Positions 22,745 to 33,875 of a stretch of 64,000 bases of DNA are shown one piece after another (the stretch's first letter is position 1; the number at the start of each line of letters is the position of its first letter). The notes under the pieces are model-generated. The model did not search any database. It worked only from the letters and a program-made list of their open reading frames with translations, and had not been told where the DNA came from. Position numbers and translations under genes: made by a program. Origin of the DNA: Thalassia testudinum (lineage: Eukaryota > Streptophyta > Magnoliopsida > Alismatales > Hydrocharitaceae); contig JAZHRO010000022.1 of assembly GCA_037157565.1 (NCBI GenBank), positions 5,642,001-5,706,000 of the forward strand. The letters are read 5' to 3'.

Positions 22745-24133
22745 CACCCCCATGCCTATCTTTTGCTAGTCCCTAGTAAAAACTACATTCTATTTATAAA
22801 AGAATTAGGATTGGATTGCTCAGGAAAAAGTCATTTTCAACATTAAGAAATTTTTACTTAGGACCTGAACTTTTAAAGACACAGCAGCGCTTGGGTATCT
22901 GTCAAAATGCAGATCATCTCAAGTTCTCGCCTTATTCAAAGAAGAATCTCTTTTTGTCTTTTTCTTCTCTTCTAATTTTTTTTGGAATTTTTGAGTTCAG
23001 GGTTACAGAGCGGCTTTCTACGACCACTCAACCCACCTAAAACTTGATGAGAATCCTAAGTTCTAAGCATCTTTTTGTGAATGTGATAGACTCGTTGATC
23101 GGCAATCAGAACGAACTTCGGGTTTCTACGCCCCTAGGTGACCTTAAAAGGATTTCTGCCTAAAGGTGTATCTATACGACCAGTAGCTTTTTCCCTACTT
23201 TTATTTTAATGGGGTCAATACAAGGGTGAATCAAATGTATATTTCCCCGGCTTATTCTACTTCTCCGCTTCTTCCTAAGTGTTTTAGGAATTAAACGTGC
23301 ATTTCTTAAGCTGAGATCTGGACAACCTACCAATGGGATGTTACCTACGATAACTTGCCAGCTATAGTCGTGCGGTGAAGTGTGGCTTATTATGTTTTTT
23401 TCTTTTCTCCTTTTCTTTTTCTTTTTTTCTTTTGTTTTTGAACTCTTTTTTTAAGTGGGTGGCGTCCTTGGTCTAAGATTTACCTAAAGGTAGCAGGAAA
23501 AGAATGGTCCAGTGACTGGGCTCTAGAAAACCTACCTATGGGCTCTTACCCACGATAACTTACCAGCCATACCACCCTAGAAGGTTCATTAACTACCCAA
23601 TTTCTGTTAAAACCGTCGAACAACGAGTCAGTGAGAAAAGTGTGTAGATGCTTAGACTTAAAGTTCCCTCAAATCAGAGGGCGGGTTGATAAGTTGTATA
23701 CTTATCACCCCAATTTATTTAATCAAATTGAAATAGAATTTAGGATGGCGAGGACTCGATAAACAAATCAACATTTTAGTGGATACCTAGGCTGATTAAG
23801 CCCAAAGACCTGAAGGGTCTTAGTGTTTAGATCCTACTGTAATATTTCCTAAGATTGAAAAATCCTAATGCCCAAGTATTCTTTCCTAATTCATTTTTTT
23901 TAACGAAAAACAAGTAGAATTTACAAGAATACCACAGAGCTAACAAATTGATTCAGAAATGAATCCACCCCCTCATGCCTAGCTGTTGCAATGTCCGCAT
24001 TGGGAATAAAAGACATGAAAGGAATGGTAGAATGTAGAAGATATCACCTAAATATGATGCTTGGGTCAGCTCTGAGTCAGACGTACAACTGCTGAGTTTA
24101 ATGCCATCAGCTAGGTGAAGTCCAGCCAACGTA
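22745..24133 (-). other. 3' untranslated region of gypsy I
   Basis: Lies between the end of integrase and the 3' LTR. The polypurine tract next to the LTR reads GGCATGGGGGTG on minus (plus 22745-22756). No long open frame. It contains two copies of the conserved ~55-bp motif (23311-23367 and 23517-23575) and is similar over most of its length to the corresponding part of gypsy II and, more weakly, to III and V. Confidence 0.75.
23308..23575 (-). repeat. Paired conserved 3'-UTR motif, gypsy I copy
   Basis: On minus each unit reads TATGGCTGG(C/T)AAGTTATCGT or close to it, then GGTAACA and CCATTGGTAGGTTGTCC in the better copy. Units at about 23311-23367 and 23517-23575. The same twin arrangement is in II, III and V. 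Confidence 0.7.
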
Positions 24134-26465
24134 ATCACAATGTGATTAGAGCAACCGTGTCTGAGATAGGTTTTGGAACAATACGGTCAATAAAAGGCTT
24201 CAGACGTTGACCGTTGACTTTAAATGAATTACCTGTCTTTGGGTTAGAGATCTGAACGACCCCGTTTGGAAATATATGATCGATGATGAACGGGCCATTC
24301 CATTTTGACCTAAGTTTGTCGGGGAAGAGATTACGTCGAGAATCAAAGAGGCAGACCTTCTGGATCGGCTCAAAGCTCTTGCGAGATATCAATTGATCAT
24401 GAAGAGCTTTGGTCCGAGCCTTATAGTTCTTGGCATTCTCGTACGCATCATTTCTAAGCTCCTCCAACTCAGATAGTTGGAGTTTCCTGATCTTTCCGAC
24501 TAAACTTAAATCCAGATTACATTGCTTGATTGCCTAGAATGCCCTATGTTCAATTTCTATGGGTAAATGGCACACCTTTCCGTACACCAGATGAAACGGT
24601 GACATGCCGATAGGCGTTTTGTATGCCGTACGGTAGGCCCAAAGAGCATTCTCAAGCTTTTGAGGCCAATCTTTACGATCAGGCATAACCGTTTTCTGAA
24701 GAATAATCTTGATCTCCCGATTGGAGATCTTAGCTTGTCCATTCGTTTAGGGATGTAAAGGTGTGGAAATTCTATGATTTACCCCATATTTTGCCAGTAA
24801 ATTATGGAACTGGGCATTCGTGAAGTGAGTACCACATCACTAATGATGGCCCTCGGAATCCTGAACCGACTGAAGATGTTCTTCTTGACGAAATCGATGA
24901 CCACCTTGTGGTCATTGGTTCGGGTGGGAATAGCCTCGATCCACTTGGACACGTAATCAACAGCGACAAGAATATACTGGTGTCCAAATGAAGGAAGGGT
25001 CCCATGAAATTGATGCCCCAAACGTCAAAGATTTCGACGGGAAGAATCGGGTTTAGAGGCATCATGTCTATCTTGGTTATGCTCCCAAGTGCTTGGCATC
25101 GGGAACACGACCTCGAGAATTCCTGGGCATCCTTGAATAAAGACGACCAATAAAATCCAGATTCCAAAATCTTTGCAACCATCTTTTTACCGGAGAAATG
25201 TCTACCACACACAGATGGATGGCAGAACTCGAGTATACTTTTGATTTCATTCTCTGGAACACATCGGCGAATAATCTGATCAGAGCCGATGCGATATAGT
25301 TCAGGGTCCTCCCAGAAGTAATATTTGGCCTCAAATTTGAGTCTATCTCATTGTTGCATGATCCAATCCTGAGGGATTTGACCAACAACCAAATAGTTTA
25401 CAATGTCAGCAAACCACGGGGCTTGGACACCTGAAACTACAAGGATAGTCTCGTCTGAAAAAGTATTAGCAATCGGAATATCCAGACGAGAAGAATCACT
25501 CAGAAGTCTCGAAAGATGATCCGCCACTACATTCTGTGCCCTGGGTTTATCTTTAATTTCAAGATCGAATTCTTGAAGTAGAAGAATCCATTGAATAAGC
25601 TGGGGTTTGGCATCCTTTTTGGCCAAGAGATGCCTTAAGGCCGAGTGGTTGGTGTAAATTATGACATGAGAGCCTAAGAGATAAGCCCTAAATTTCTCTA
25701 AAGTAAATACTGCAACTAGCAATTCCTTCTCAGTAATAGTGTAATTCCTCTGTGCCTCTTCCAGAGTTTTGTTAGCGTAGTAGATGACAGAGGGCTTCCT
25801 GTCGATCTTCTGACCCAAAACAGCCCCGACCGCGTAATCAGAAGCGTTGGTCATGATCTCAAATGGGGCTGTCCAAATCGGTGGTTGCAACACTGAAGCA
25901 CAAGTGACTATCGTTTTAAGAAAATCAAATGCCTTATGACATGATTCGTTGAAATCAAATGGCGTATCTTTGGCGAGAAGGTTGCTTAGAGGGCGAGCAA
26001 CCTTAGAGAAGTCCTTGATGAACCTCTTATAGAATCCCACATGACCAAGAAATGATCGAATTTGTTTGACAGATGTGGGAGGAGGAAGTTTAGAGATAGC
26101 ATCAACCTTAGCTTTGTCAACTTCAATTCCCCGTTTAGAGATTACATGACCTAAGACGATGCCTTCTTATGTAATGAAATGACTCTTTTCCCAGCTAAGG
26201 ACTAGTCTTGTTTTGATACATCTTTTAAGGATCGTTTCAAGATTAGCCAGACAAGAATCAAACGATTCTTAGAAAACAGAGAAATCATCCATGAAGACTT
26301 CCATAAACTCTCCCATCATGTCTGAGAATATGGCTAGCATACACCTTTGAAAAGTCGCGGGTGCATTGCATAAGCTGAATGGCATCCTACGGAAAGCAAA
26401 GGTTTCGTAGGGACAGGTGAAAGTCATTTCTTCGTGATCCTTGGGATGGATAGGGACTTGATTGT
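24134..26465 (-). pseudogene. Gypsy I pol, RT C-terminus to integrase
   Basis: Downstream half of pol, read on minus from 26465. Reverse transcriptase resumes with QVPIHPKDHEEMTFTCPY, has FRRMPFSLCNAPATFQRCML and the catalytic EVFMDDFSVF. RNase H follows with NASDYAVGAVLGQKIDRKP and YTNHSALRHLL. Integrase has the zinc-binding Cys-x-x-Cys (SCSRCQALG), a core with decayed surroundings, and the C-terminal segment [19 protein letters not shown] ending at about 24134. Several stops and frameshifts separate these blocks. It is separated from the first half of RT by gypsy II. Confidence 0.88.
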
Positions 26466-27964
26466 TGGTCGGGCGTGTTTCATGTGTTGAAATCGGGGTT
26501 ACAAGTAACCCATTGTTGTAGTTGCAAAACATGTCGATCATATAAAATTTATACCAAAACTCCAAGGGAGTCCCAAGTCGAACATAGGGAGGCGATGTTT
26601 ACTCTACGTGAAATCTGCGCTTCGATTAGTTTCTTTTTGGTATTTTAGGATTTTGTTATTTTTTTATATTTTTGTAAGAAGAAACAAGCAAACGTATCAC
26701 AAGATAGAGATGTGGAATGAAAATGGTATATATATCAATCCAATGTTTATTACAATCTACTATGAAAGCACAAAAAGAGAGGAGAGTGAGAGGAAATCTC
26801 TCAAATCAGCTATTCGGCGAGACGAGGCACCTGGCGGAAGCTCGGATGAAGGAGGTGAGGAGTGGGACGATGGAGGTGAGGTGTAGGAGGACGTCAAGTT
26901 GAGGAAAGTTTCGGCGTGGCTCCGGAATGGAGGTGAGAAGGCAGAGGTGATCTGCTACTAGAATGGAGGTGGGAGGCTAGCTCCAAGGTGACCTATGAAG
27001 GGAGATGGAGGAGTATTTGGTGGGGCAGAGGTTCGCTACACTAATAGGTGCCTTGGGAGCTTGAGAACAAGCTCTAATGGAGCGTTGGTAGGCTTGCTAG
27101 AACTTGGGAGTAGGTGGGAGTAGAGTAGGTAGAGATGGCTTGGAAGGGAGGGGGTGTAGGTCCTTTTATAATGGAGGAGAAGAGGCAAAAATAGGTATGG
27201 GACCATTAGTGACATCTAGGCTGTCGCTAGAAACGTCGCTGTAGGCAGCTCATGCCCGCTGGCGCCCATAGCTGGCTTTGCTGGCATGCGATGAATTACC
27301 AACGGTTGTAAGCGTCGCTGTAAGTCCAGCTCATGCATCGCTATAGGTCCAGCCTATGCATAGCTAGCGTTGCGCTCCCCCGCTCTTTGCTGCGTGCGCC
27401 CACGCATTGGCGCTGCGCTGTGTGCATGCGCGCTTGCGTGCACGCATCCGCACTGTTGCGCGTGTGCGGTGCCGCTTGCGTGCGCTGGGCGACCTGGGCT
27501 GCGCCATGTGGTGTAGTCTGGGCCGACCATGTTCTTGTTGTAGGGGCTGCTACAGAGTTCGGATTGAGTCGATTTTCACGTTGTTATGCTGCGATCGTCG
27601 ACTCGAACCCATCTGCGTGGTCGGATTTGTCATTTGAGGCTCCGAATTATGTCTCCTAGTCCCTTGGCCATTGATCTTCCTCAGACTGCATATGGTGTTA
27701 CGGGACTTCGATTGAGGCGATTTTAGAGGCGTTGGACTTTGATCGTCGTCTTGATCAGATCCGTACGGTCAGATCGTCAATCCGAGGCTCCAAAATAAAT
27801 ATTATTCTCTCCTAACCACAAAAAGGATGTAATTAACCTTAATTTTATACTACTCTAAATGCAGAATGATGCCTACTATGCAATATTTATAACATGAAAT
27901 GCAAATTTAAGCCTAGGAATATGCATGAATAGGCATTTTACCCTCAATAAACATGTTTACATCA
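26466..27964 (-). repeat. 3' LTR of gypsy II
   Basis: 1499 bp, starting TGGTCG and ending TTACATCA on plus. The TATA box for minus transcription is at plus 27163-27170 (CTTTTATA). Only the part right of about 27740 resembles the LTR of gypsy I. The rest, including the G/C-rich tract at 27240-27500, is family-specific. No tRNA-like module is evident. Confidence 0.9.
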
Positions 27965-29519
27965 TACCCCCATGCTTATCTTTTGCTAGTCCTTAGCAAA
28001 ATTAAATTATATGCTATGTATAAGAGCAGAATTAGGATTAGATTGCTTAGGCCTAAGTCGTTTATTAACAATAGAAAATTTCAACTAAGGTCCTAAACTA
28101 TGAAGACTCAATAGTACCCAGGTGTCTGCCAGAATGTAGACTGCCTAGGTTCTCACCTTATTTGAGAAGGGAAGATGCATTTTTTTATTTTTTCTTTTCT
28201 AATTTTTTTGTACTTTTAGAGTTTGAGAGTTTCGGGATAATTTTTTACGGCTACTCGACCTGCCCAAGACTCGAAAAGGACTCTAAGTACTAAGCATCTT
28301 TGTGAAAAAGTGATAGACTCACAAAACAACCGTTAAGATGGACTTTGGGTTTCTACGACCCTAGGTGACCTTGCCTAAAGGTTTATCTTTACGATCGGTA
28401 GCTTTCTCCCTACTTTTATTTATGGGATCAACACAAGAGCGAACAAAATGTATATCTCCCCAGTTTATTCTACTTCCCTGCTTCTTCGCTAAGTGTTTTG
28501 GGAATTATTGTGCATTTTTTTGTGAGCTGGGTTCTGGACAACCGGCCGATGAGCTGTTACCACCGACAACATGGCAGCCATACTCGTGCGGTGAAGTGTG
28601 GTTTTATTATTTTATTATTTTTCTTTTTACTTCTTTTTCTATTTTTTTTTTCTTTTCTTTTTGAGTGTTTCTTTTTTTTTTCTCTAAGTAGGTGGCTTCC
28701 CTGATCTAAGATTTACCTAAAGGCAGTACAACGAATATGGTCTTGGGGCTGGACTTTGGACAACAGGCCGATGAGCTGTTACCACCGACAACTTGCCAGC
28801 CATACCACCCAAGTCGGTCCATTAGCTACCTAATTTCCGTAAAAATCGTCGGAAAGTGAGTCAATGCAAAAAAATGTGTGTAGATGCTTAGGCTTAAAGT
28901 CCCCCCAAATCAGAGGGCGAGTTGATAAGTCGCATACTTATCATCCCAAATTATTTACCAAATTAAAATAAATTTTAATTGGCGAGGACTTGAGACTAAG
29001 TCTACATTCGAGTGGACACTCGGGCTAATTAAGCCCGAAGACTTGAAGAGTCTAAGTATTCAGGTCTCAAAGTATCAATTCGTAAAGTTTACAACTCCGA
29101 ATGCCTAAGTTCTCGTCTCCTAATTCTAATTTCTTTTTAACAAGAATCAAATAATAGGAAATCACTGTTACAACTGACAAAATGGTTACAAAATATGTCC
29201 ATCCCCCCATGCTTAGCTATTGCAATGTCCTCATTGTGAAAAAATGAAAGCATGCAGGAGAGTAGAAGTGGAAGAATAGCACCTGGTTTCCTTGAGACTC
29301 TGGTTAGCTCTGCAAAGAGAAGAGTGTATACACACGTGCTAAGTTTAATGCCTTCATCTAGGCATAACATACATACAAAGAAGAAATTGAGAATTCATAA
29401 GTGCGGGTTAGAATCAAAATCAAAAAGTTGATCCTGAAACCCGTCTACAGAGGATGTCCACAGATGTAGACCAGATTATGGTGCAGACCCATGCCCCAGG
29501 GTCGAATGGTTCTCAAGTT
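27965..29519 (-). other. 3' untranslated region of gypsy II
   Basis: Polypurine tract at plus 27965-27976 (minus AGCATGGGGGTA). Related to 22745-24133 of gypsy I. No gene. Two copies of the shared motif at about 28526-28585 and 28747-28808. Confidence 0.7.
28526..28810 (-). repeat. Paired conserved 3'-UTR motif, gypsy II copy
   Basis: Minus units read TATGGCTG(C/G)CA, then TGTCGGTGGTAACAGCTCAT and CCGGTTGTCC or CCTGTTGTCC. Both are related to the motif in gypsies I, III and V. Confidence 0.7.
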
Positions 29520-31170
29520 CTAGATGAAAATCACCCAAAATTGAAGGTTGTTAAGCTTGCGGGGCTGGGCTTGCGGTTTTGGGGTGTGCAACCCAAGACC
29601 AAAGTGTCGGACAACGGGTAAAGATGATTCAATAGGTGCGATTGTCCACTTAACATCTAGCTCAGAAAAATAATCAGTTATTCCAGGCTTGGGTCGCATG
29701 TGAAAGATATCATAAGGGTTCGTAAAGAAGATAGGTGGTTTTAGGTCAATAGGTACCCTTATATTCAAAATTGTAGTTCCCTCAAACTTAGCCTCCCAGA
29801 TTTTTATTGCCAAGTTCTTATCCTCTAAAATCAAGTGCTCAAGCTCCAGGACCTCCAAATCATTGTATACCCCATCTAAAGTGCCCAAGTTCAACAATTG
29901 CGGTTGAATCAGGATTGACTTGGGTACAATGATCTCAAAAGTATGTTCATTCAGCTCTTTGGGGTGTGGTTGAGGAATGGGGCTACTAATTGAGTCATCA
30001 GGTATCGGATCCTCCAAGTTAGCCCCAACCGAGTCAGAATCTTCAGTAGTCGGGCTTACCAAATTGGTCATCATACTCCTTGAGCCCGTATGTCTCACTA
30101 AAATCATTCTCCTCAAGCTTAAGTGGGACTTCACTAAGAGATTCCTCACCCTCAAAATCAAAGAATTCATGATCCTCATTTGTATATGTCTCAACATCAC
30201 AAGTCATTTCATCACCTAAGGAGACATATTCTTCTTCGTTTTCTGGCTTGGATATCTCGGGTGAATCAATCGGTTCATCCTCAATGGGTTGCTCTAGCCC
30301 AACCTAGTCATCTCCGATCTTAGAAAATGTATCCCCCCGACAGGCGCCGAAGCGGGTTCAGACATTGGCTCTCTTGAAGGGGGTTCATCTTGAGAATCAT
30401 CCCAATATTTGACTAGGGCAACCACAAATTTCATCCTTAACCTCGACAACTTCCCAAGTAGAAACTCACCCAGGTCCCTATCCCTAACACTTTGGAGCAA
30501 ATCCAATAAAGAGCTATTCAGCTCATCAATCACTTTTATCATAGGCTCCAATGCTTTAGTGCATGGTGTTGGCTGGGCTTCTAAAGATTGTATGGTGTTC
30601 CTCAAATTAGCCAACACCGTATCTTGGATCTAGTTCTCCTGAACCGATTTGTTCGATTCAGGTTTGGGTGGGTTTGGGTTAAATCTAGAGGAGTTAAGAT
30701 GTCGAGGTTCTCGGGTTCCTCCCTGATAGTAGGTTGTCTCGGGTTGTTTAAAGAATGGTGATGACCTATTTTCAATGGAATTCGGGTTATTTAAAGAATG
30801 GTGATGACCTATTTTCAATGGAATACTGGGGAAGGTAGGTGTTATAATCAGCATATCTTTCCTGATTGTAGATCGAGTTGGTTTTGTCATCAAAGGATAG
30901 AGATCCATAATCATTATCGATTTGGGAAGGATAGTAATCATAGTCTTGTTGTCTAGGGTTAGGCCCTGGACACTGAGGTTCGGATTCGTATCCCCAATCA
31001 TAGTCATCCCGGCTAGTGGATGGGTAATTACAAGTCAAGTCGGAATAATAATCATCTTGGAGATAAGTGGTGGTAGGAGGATAGGATTGGAAATGTGTGT
31101 AAGATGTGGAAGGGTACATGGTGAAGTAAGGAGGGAAATCAGAAGAGAAAGAAGGAGCCCTGCAATACAA
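29520..31170 (-). pseudogene. Unidentified Tyr/Pro-rich plus acidic ORF region of gypsy II
   Basis: Read on minus. The first segment (about 31119 down to 30640) is Tyr/Pro/Ser/Asp/Asn-rich, starting MYPSTSYTHFQSYPP. A second (30617-30294) contains a Leu-rich, probably helical stretch with IKVIDELNSSLLDLLQS. A third (30200-29520) holds acidic text and a more globular-looking tail with IDLKPPIFFTNPYDIFHM and ending near HFGLGLHTPKPQ. A 43-bp tandem duplication at 30739-30824 shifts the frame, and further stops lie between the segments. It matches no gag or pol motif. The overall order (Tyr/Pro-rich start, Leu-rich helix, acidic stretch, tail) parallels the ORFs of gypsy III. No function is assigned. 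Confidence 0.6.
30739..30824. repeat. 43-bp tandem duplication in gypsy II ORF
   Basis: Units 30739-30781 and 30782-30824 differ by one base (TCGGGTTG/TCGGGTTA at the start). Its length is not a multiple of three, so it breaks the ORF. Confidence 0.85.
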
Positions 31171-32384
31171 AAATACAAGCCTGTCCTTAGGTTGGGTAGC
31201 CTAAAGGTCTACAGACTCTCAGAATCCATCCTAAGATTATGGATGATTTACTCTACTTATGTCCAAGCAATCCAACCAGTTAGAAGGAGGGACTGGGGAG
31301 AAGGTTTTTTCTTTGGCTTGCACCTCCGGTTCCTAGTGTACCCCCTAGCCATGGTCATTTGACGCTACTCCCCTACCTAGACATCAGATTGACTAGTATA
31401 AGTAGGTTAATCATGAACAATCTTAATCTGGGTCCCAATGAGCGAACCTGTCCTTAGGGCCAACATCTAATCAATTTTAGTTAGGCTTGGGACAATGGTG
31501 CTTTAGGAATGTTATGGGCCCTTTAGATGGGTTGTGCTCTTAATGATCAGTTAAAATGTGTGTTCATGCACAACCAGGGTTTGCAAACAGGGTTATTTGA
31601 TGATGTGTCGTTTAAGGTTTAACCTTGTTTAGTAGCTTTTAGGGTTTAATCTTAGGTGTATTCAATCAAGTTCAGGAGAACACTCCAAGTTTTGAAAACA
31701 CAGGTGTAGATATATTCCTTTAAAAATTAGAAATAAAATGTGGAGTGCCTGGTTCAATCCTAAAAATCAACCCTAAGTGGCAAGCTAATTTATGAATCAA
31801 TTTTAATTTGAGTGGTGCGGCCTAAATAGCTCAATCAATTAGCCTATTGTACCACTTAGTTAAGACACACAAAAAGTCTTAACCTAGTAAGATTTCTACT
31901 CACTTATTTGTGTGTTGAATTAAGTGTATCGGGTCCACAGGTTAGATCCCGGTTAAATGGTAGAATCGATGTGATTGTGCGCCTTAGGGTAAGAAGTTGT
32001 GGGTGTTAAGGTGTGTCTCTTGCAGAAAGTCCCACAATCAGATAACACTTTTTTTATTTTTCTTTTTTATTTATGTGGATGGCGATGTGAGTGGAGGTGG
32101 CAAACAAACAGCCAAATCTATCCTAGGGTTTATAAAAAGCACCTAAGTTGATTTGGGTTTGAGTTATTAGGTTATGGAATGAAAACTAAGGTAGGGGCGG
32201 TGTGGGGGACACTTACAAACCACTCTACCTGCACTTTACTCCAGTCTACCACACTTGGATCTCCATGCTAGGGTACCTGCAAGACAGTAGATCAAAGACA
32301 AGTGGGGTTAGTGCTATGTAAATGCAAAGAAATGCAATAAACAATAAAGTAAATTCCGTTACCTCCCCGGGAATGGTTCCAAAA
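31171..32384 (-). other. Leader and PBS of gypsy II
   Basis: Non-coding leader matching the gypsy I leader (37240 onward). The PBS beside the LTR reads TGGAACCATTCCCGGGGA on minus (plus 32364-32381), a form with four differences from the usual tRNA-Asp type TGGCGCCGTTGCCGGGGA. It is three bases from the LTR. Confidence 0.75.
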
Positions 32385-33870
32385 TGGTCGCACATGTTTC
32401 ACGTGTTAGAAATTGGGGTTACAAGTAACCCGTCGTCGTAGTTGCAAAACACGTCGATCAGATAAAATTTATACCGAAACACTCCAAGGGAGTCCCTGGT
32501 TGAACATAGGGAGGCAACGTTTACTTTACGTGAAAACTGCGCTTCAATTCGTTTCCTTTTGGTATTTTAGGGTTTTGTTATTTTTTTGTATTTTTGTAAG
32601 AAGAAACAAGCAAACGTATCACAAGATAGAGATGTGGAACGAAAATGGTATATATATCAATCCAATGTCTATTACAATCTACTATGAAAGCATAAAAAGA
32701 GGGGAGTGAGAGGAAATCTCCCGAATCGGCTGTTTGGTGAGACGGCAGCACCTGGCGGAAGCTCAGACGAAGGAGGTGAGGAGCAGTACGACAGAGGTGA
32801 GGTGCAGGAGGACGTCGGGTTGAGGAAAGCTTCAGCATGGCTCCAGAATGGAGGTGAGAAGATGGAGGTGATCTGCTACCGAAATGGAAGTGGGAGGACA
32901 GCTCCAAGGTGACCTATGAAGGGAGATGGGAAGATGGAGGAGTATTTGGTGGGGAAGAGGCTCGCTACACTAATAGGCACCTTGGGAGCTTGAGATCAAG
33001 CTCTAATGGAGCGTTGGTAGGCTTGCTAGAGCTTGGGAGTAGGTAGAGATGGCTTGGAAGGGAGGGGGTGCAGGTCCTTTTATAGTGGAGAAGAGGCAAA
33101 AATAGGTATGGGACCATTAGTGACATCCAAGCCATCGTTGGAAATGTCGCTGTAGGCAGCTCATGCCCGCTGGCACCCACAGCTGGCTTTGCTGGCATGC
33201 GATGAATTACCGACGGTTGTAAGCGTCGCTGTAAGTCCAGCTCATGCGTCGCTGTAGGTCCAGCCCATGCATAGCTAGCGCTTCACTCCCCCGCCCTTTG
33301 CCACGTGCGCCCACGCGTTGGCACTGCGCTGTGCGCATGAGCGCCTGCACATGCACCCACGCTGTTGCGCGTGTGCGGTGTCGCATGCTTGCACTGGGCA
33401 GCCTGGGCTGCGTCACGTGGTGCAGTTTGGGCCATCCATCTTATTGTAGGGGATGCTACAGAGGTCAGATTGAGTCGATTTTCGCCCCATTAGGCTGTGT
33501 TCATCGACTTGAACCCATCCGCGTGATTGGATTTGTTATTTGAAGCTCCAAATTATGTCTCATAGTCCCTTGGCCGTTGATCTTCCTCAAACTGCATATG
33601 GTGCTACGGGACTCCGATCGAGGTGATTTCAGAGGCATTGGATTCCGATCGTTGTCTTGATCAGATCCGTATGGTCTGATCGTCAATTCGAGGCTCCGAA
33701 ATAAATATTCTTCTCTCCTAACCACAAAAAGGACGCAATTAACCTAAATTTTATACTACTCTAAATGCAGAATGATGCATGCTATGCAATATTTATAACA
33801 TGAAATGCAAATCTAAGCCTAGGAACATGCATGAATAGGCATTTTACCCTCAATAAGTGTGTTTACATCA
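32385..33870 (-). repeat. 5' LTR of gypsy II
   Basis: 1486 bp, TATA box at plus 33077-33084 for minus transcription. Differs from the 3' LTR by scattered substitutions and a few small indels. TSD ATTGT follows at 33871-33875. Confidence 0.9.
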
Positions 33871-33875
33871 ATTGT

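Larger units (their letters stand above)
26466..33870 (-). mobile_element. Non-autonomous gypsy element II with replaced coding region
   Basis: 7405 bp with TSD ATTGT at 26461-26465 and 33871-33875, inserted in the reverse transcriptase of gypsy I. LTRs 26466-27964 and 32385-33870. The 5' leader (31171-32384) and 3' untranslated region (27965-29519) are clearly related to those of gypsy I. The coding block has no gag, protease, reverse transcriptase or integrase. It carries unidentified ORFs at about 29520-31170. It must depend on proteins in trans, most plausibly from family I. Confidence 0.9.

Noticed and set aside
27333..27659. Ala/Cys/Arg-rich ORF
   Set aside because: G/C-rich part of the gypsy II LTR. 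The matching ORF at 33244-33543 is the other LTR.
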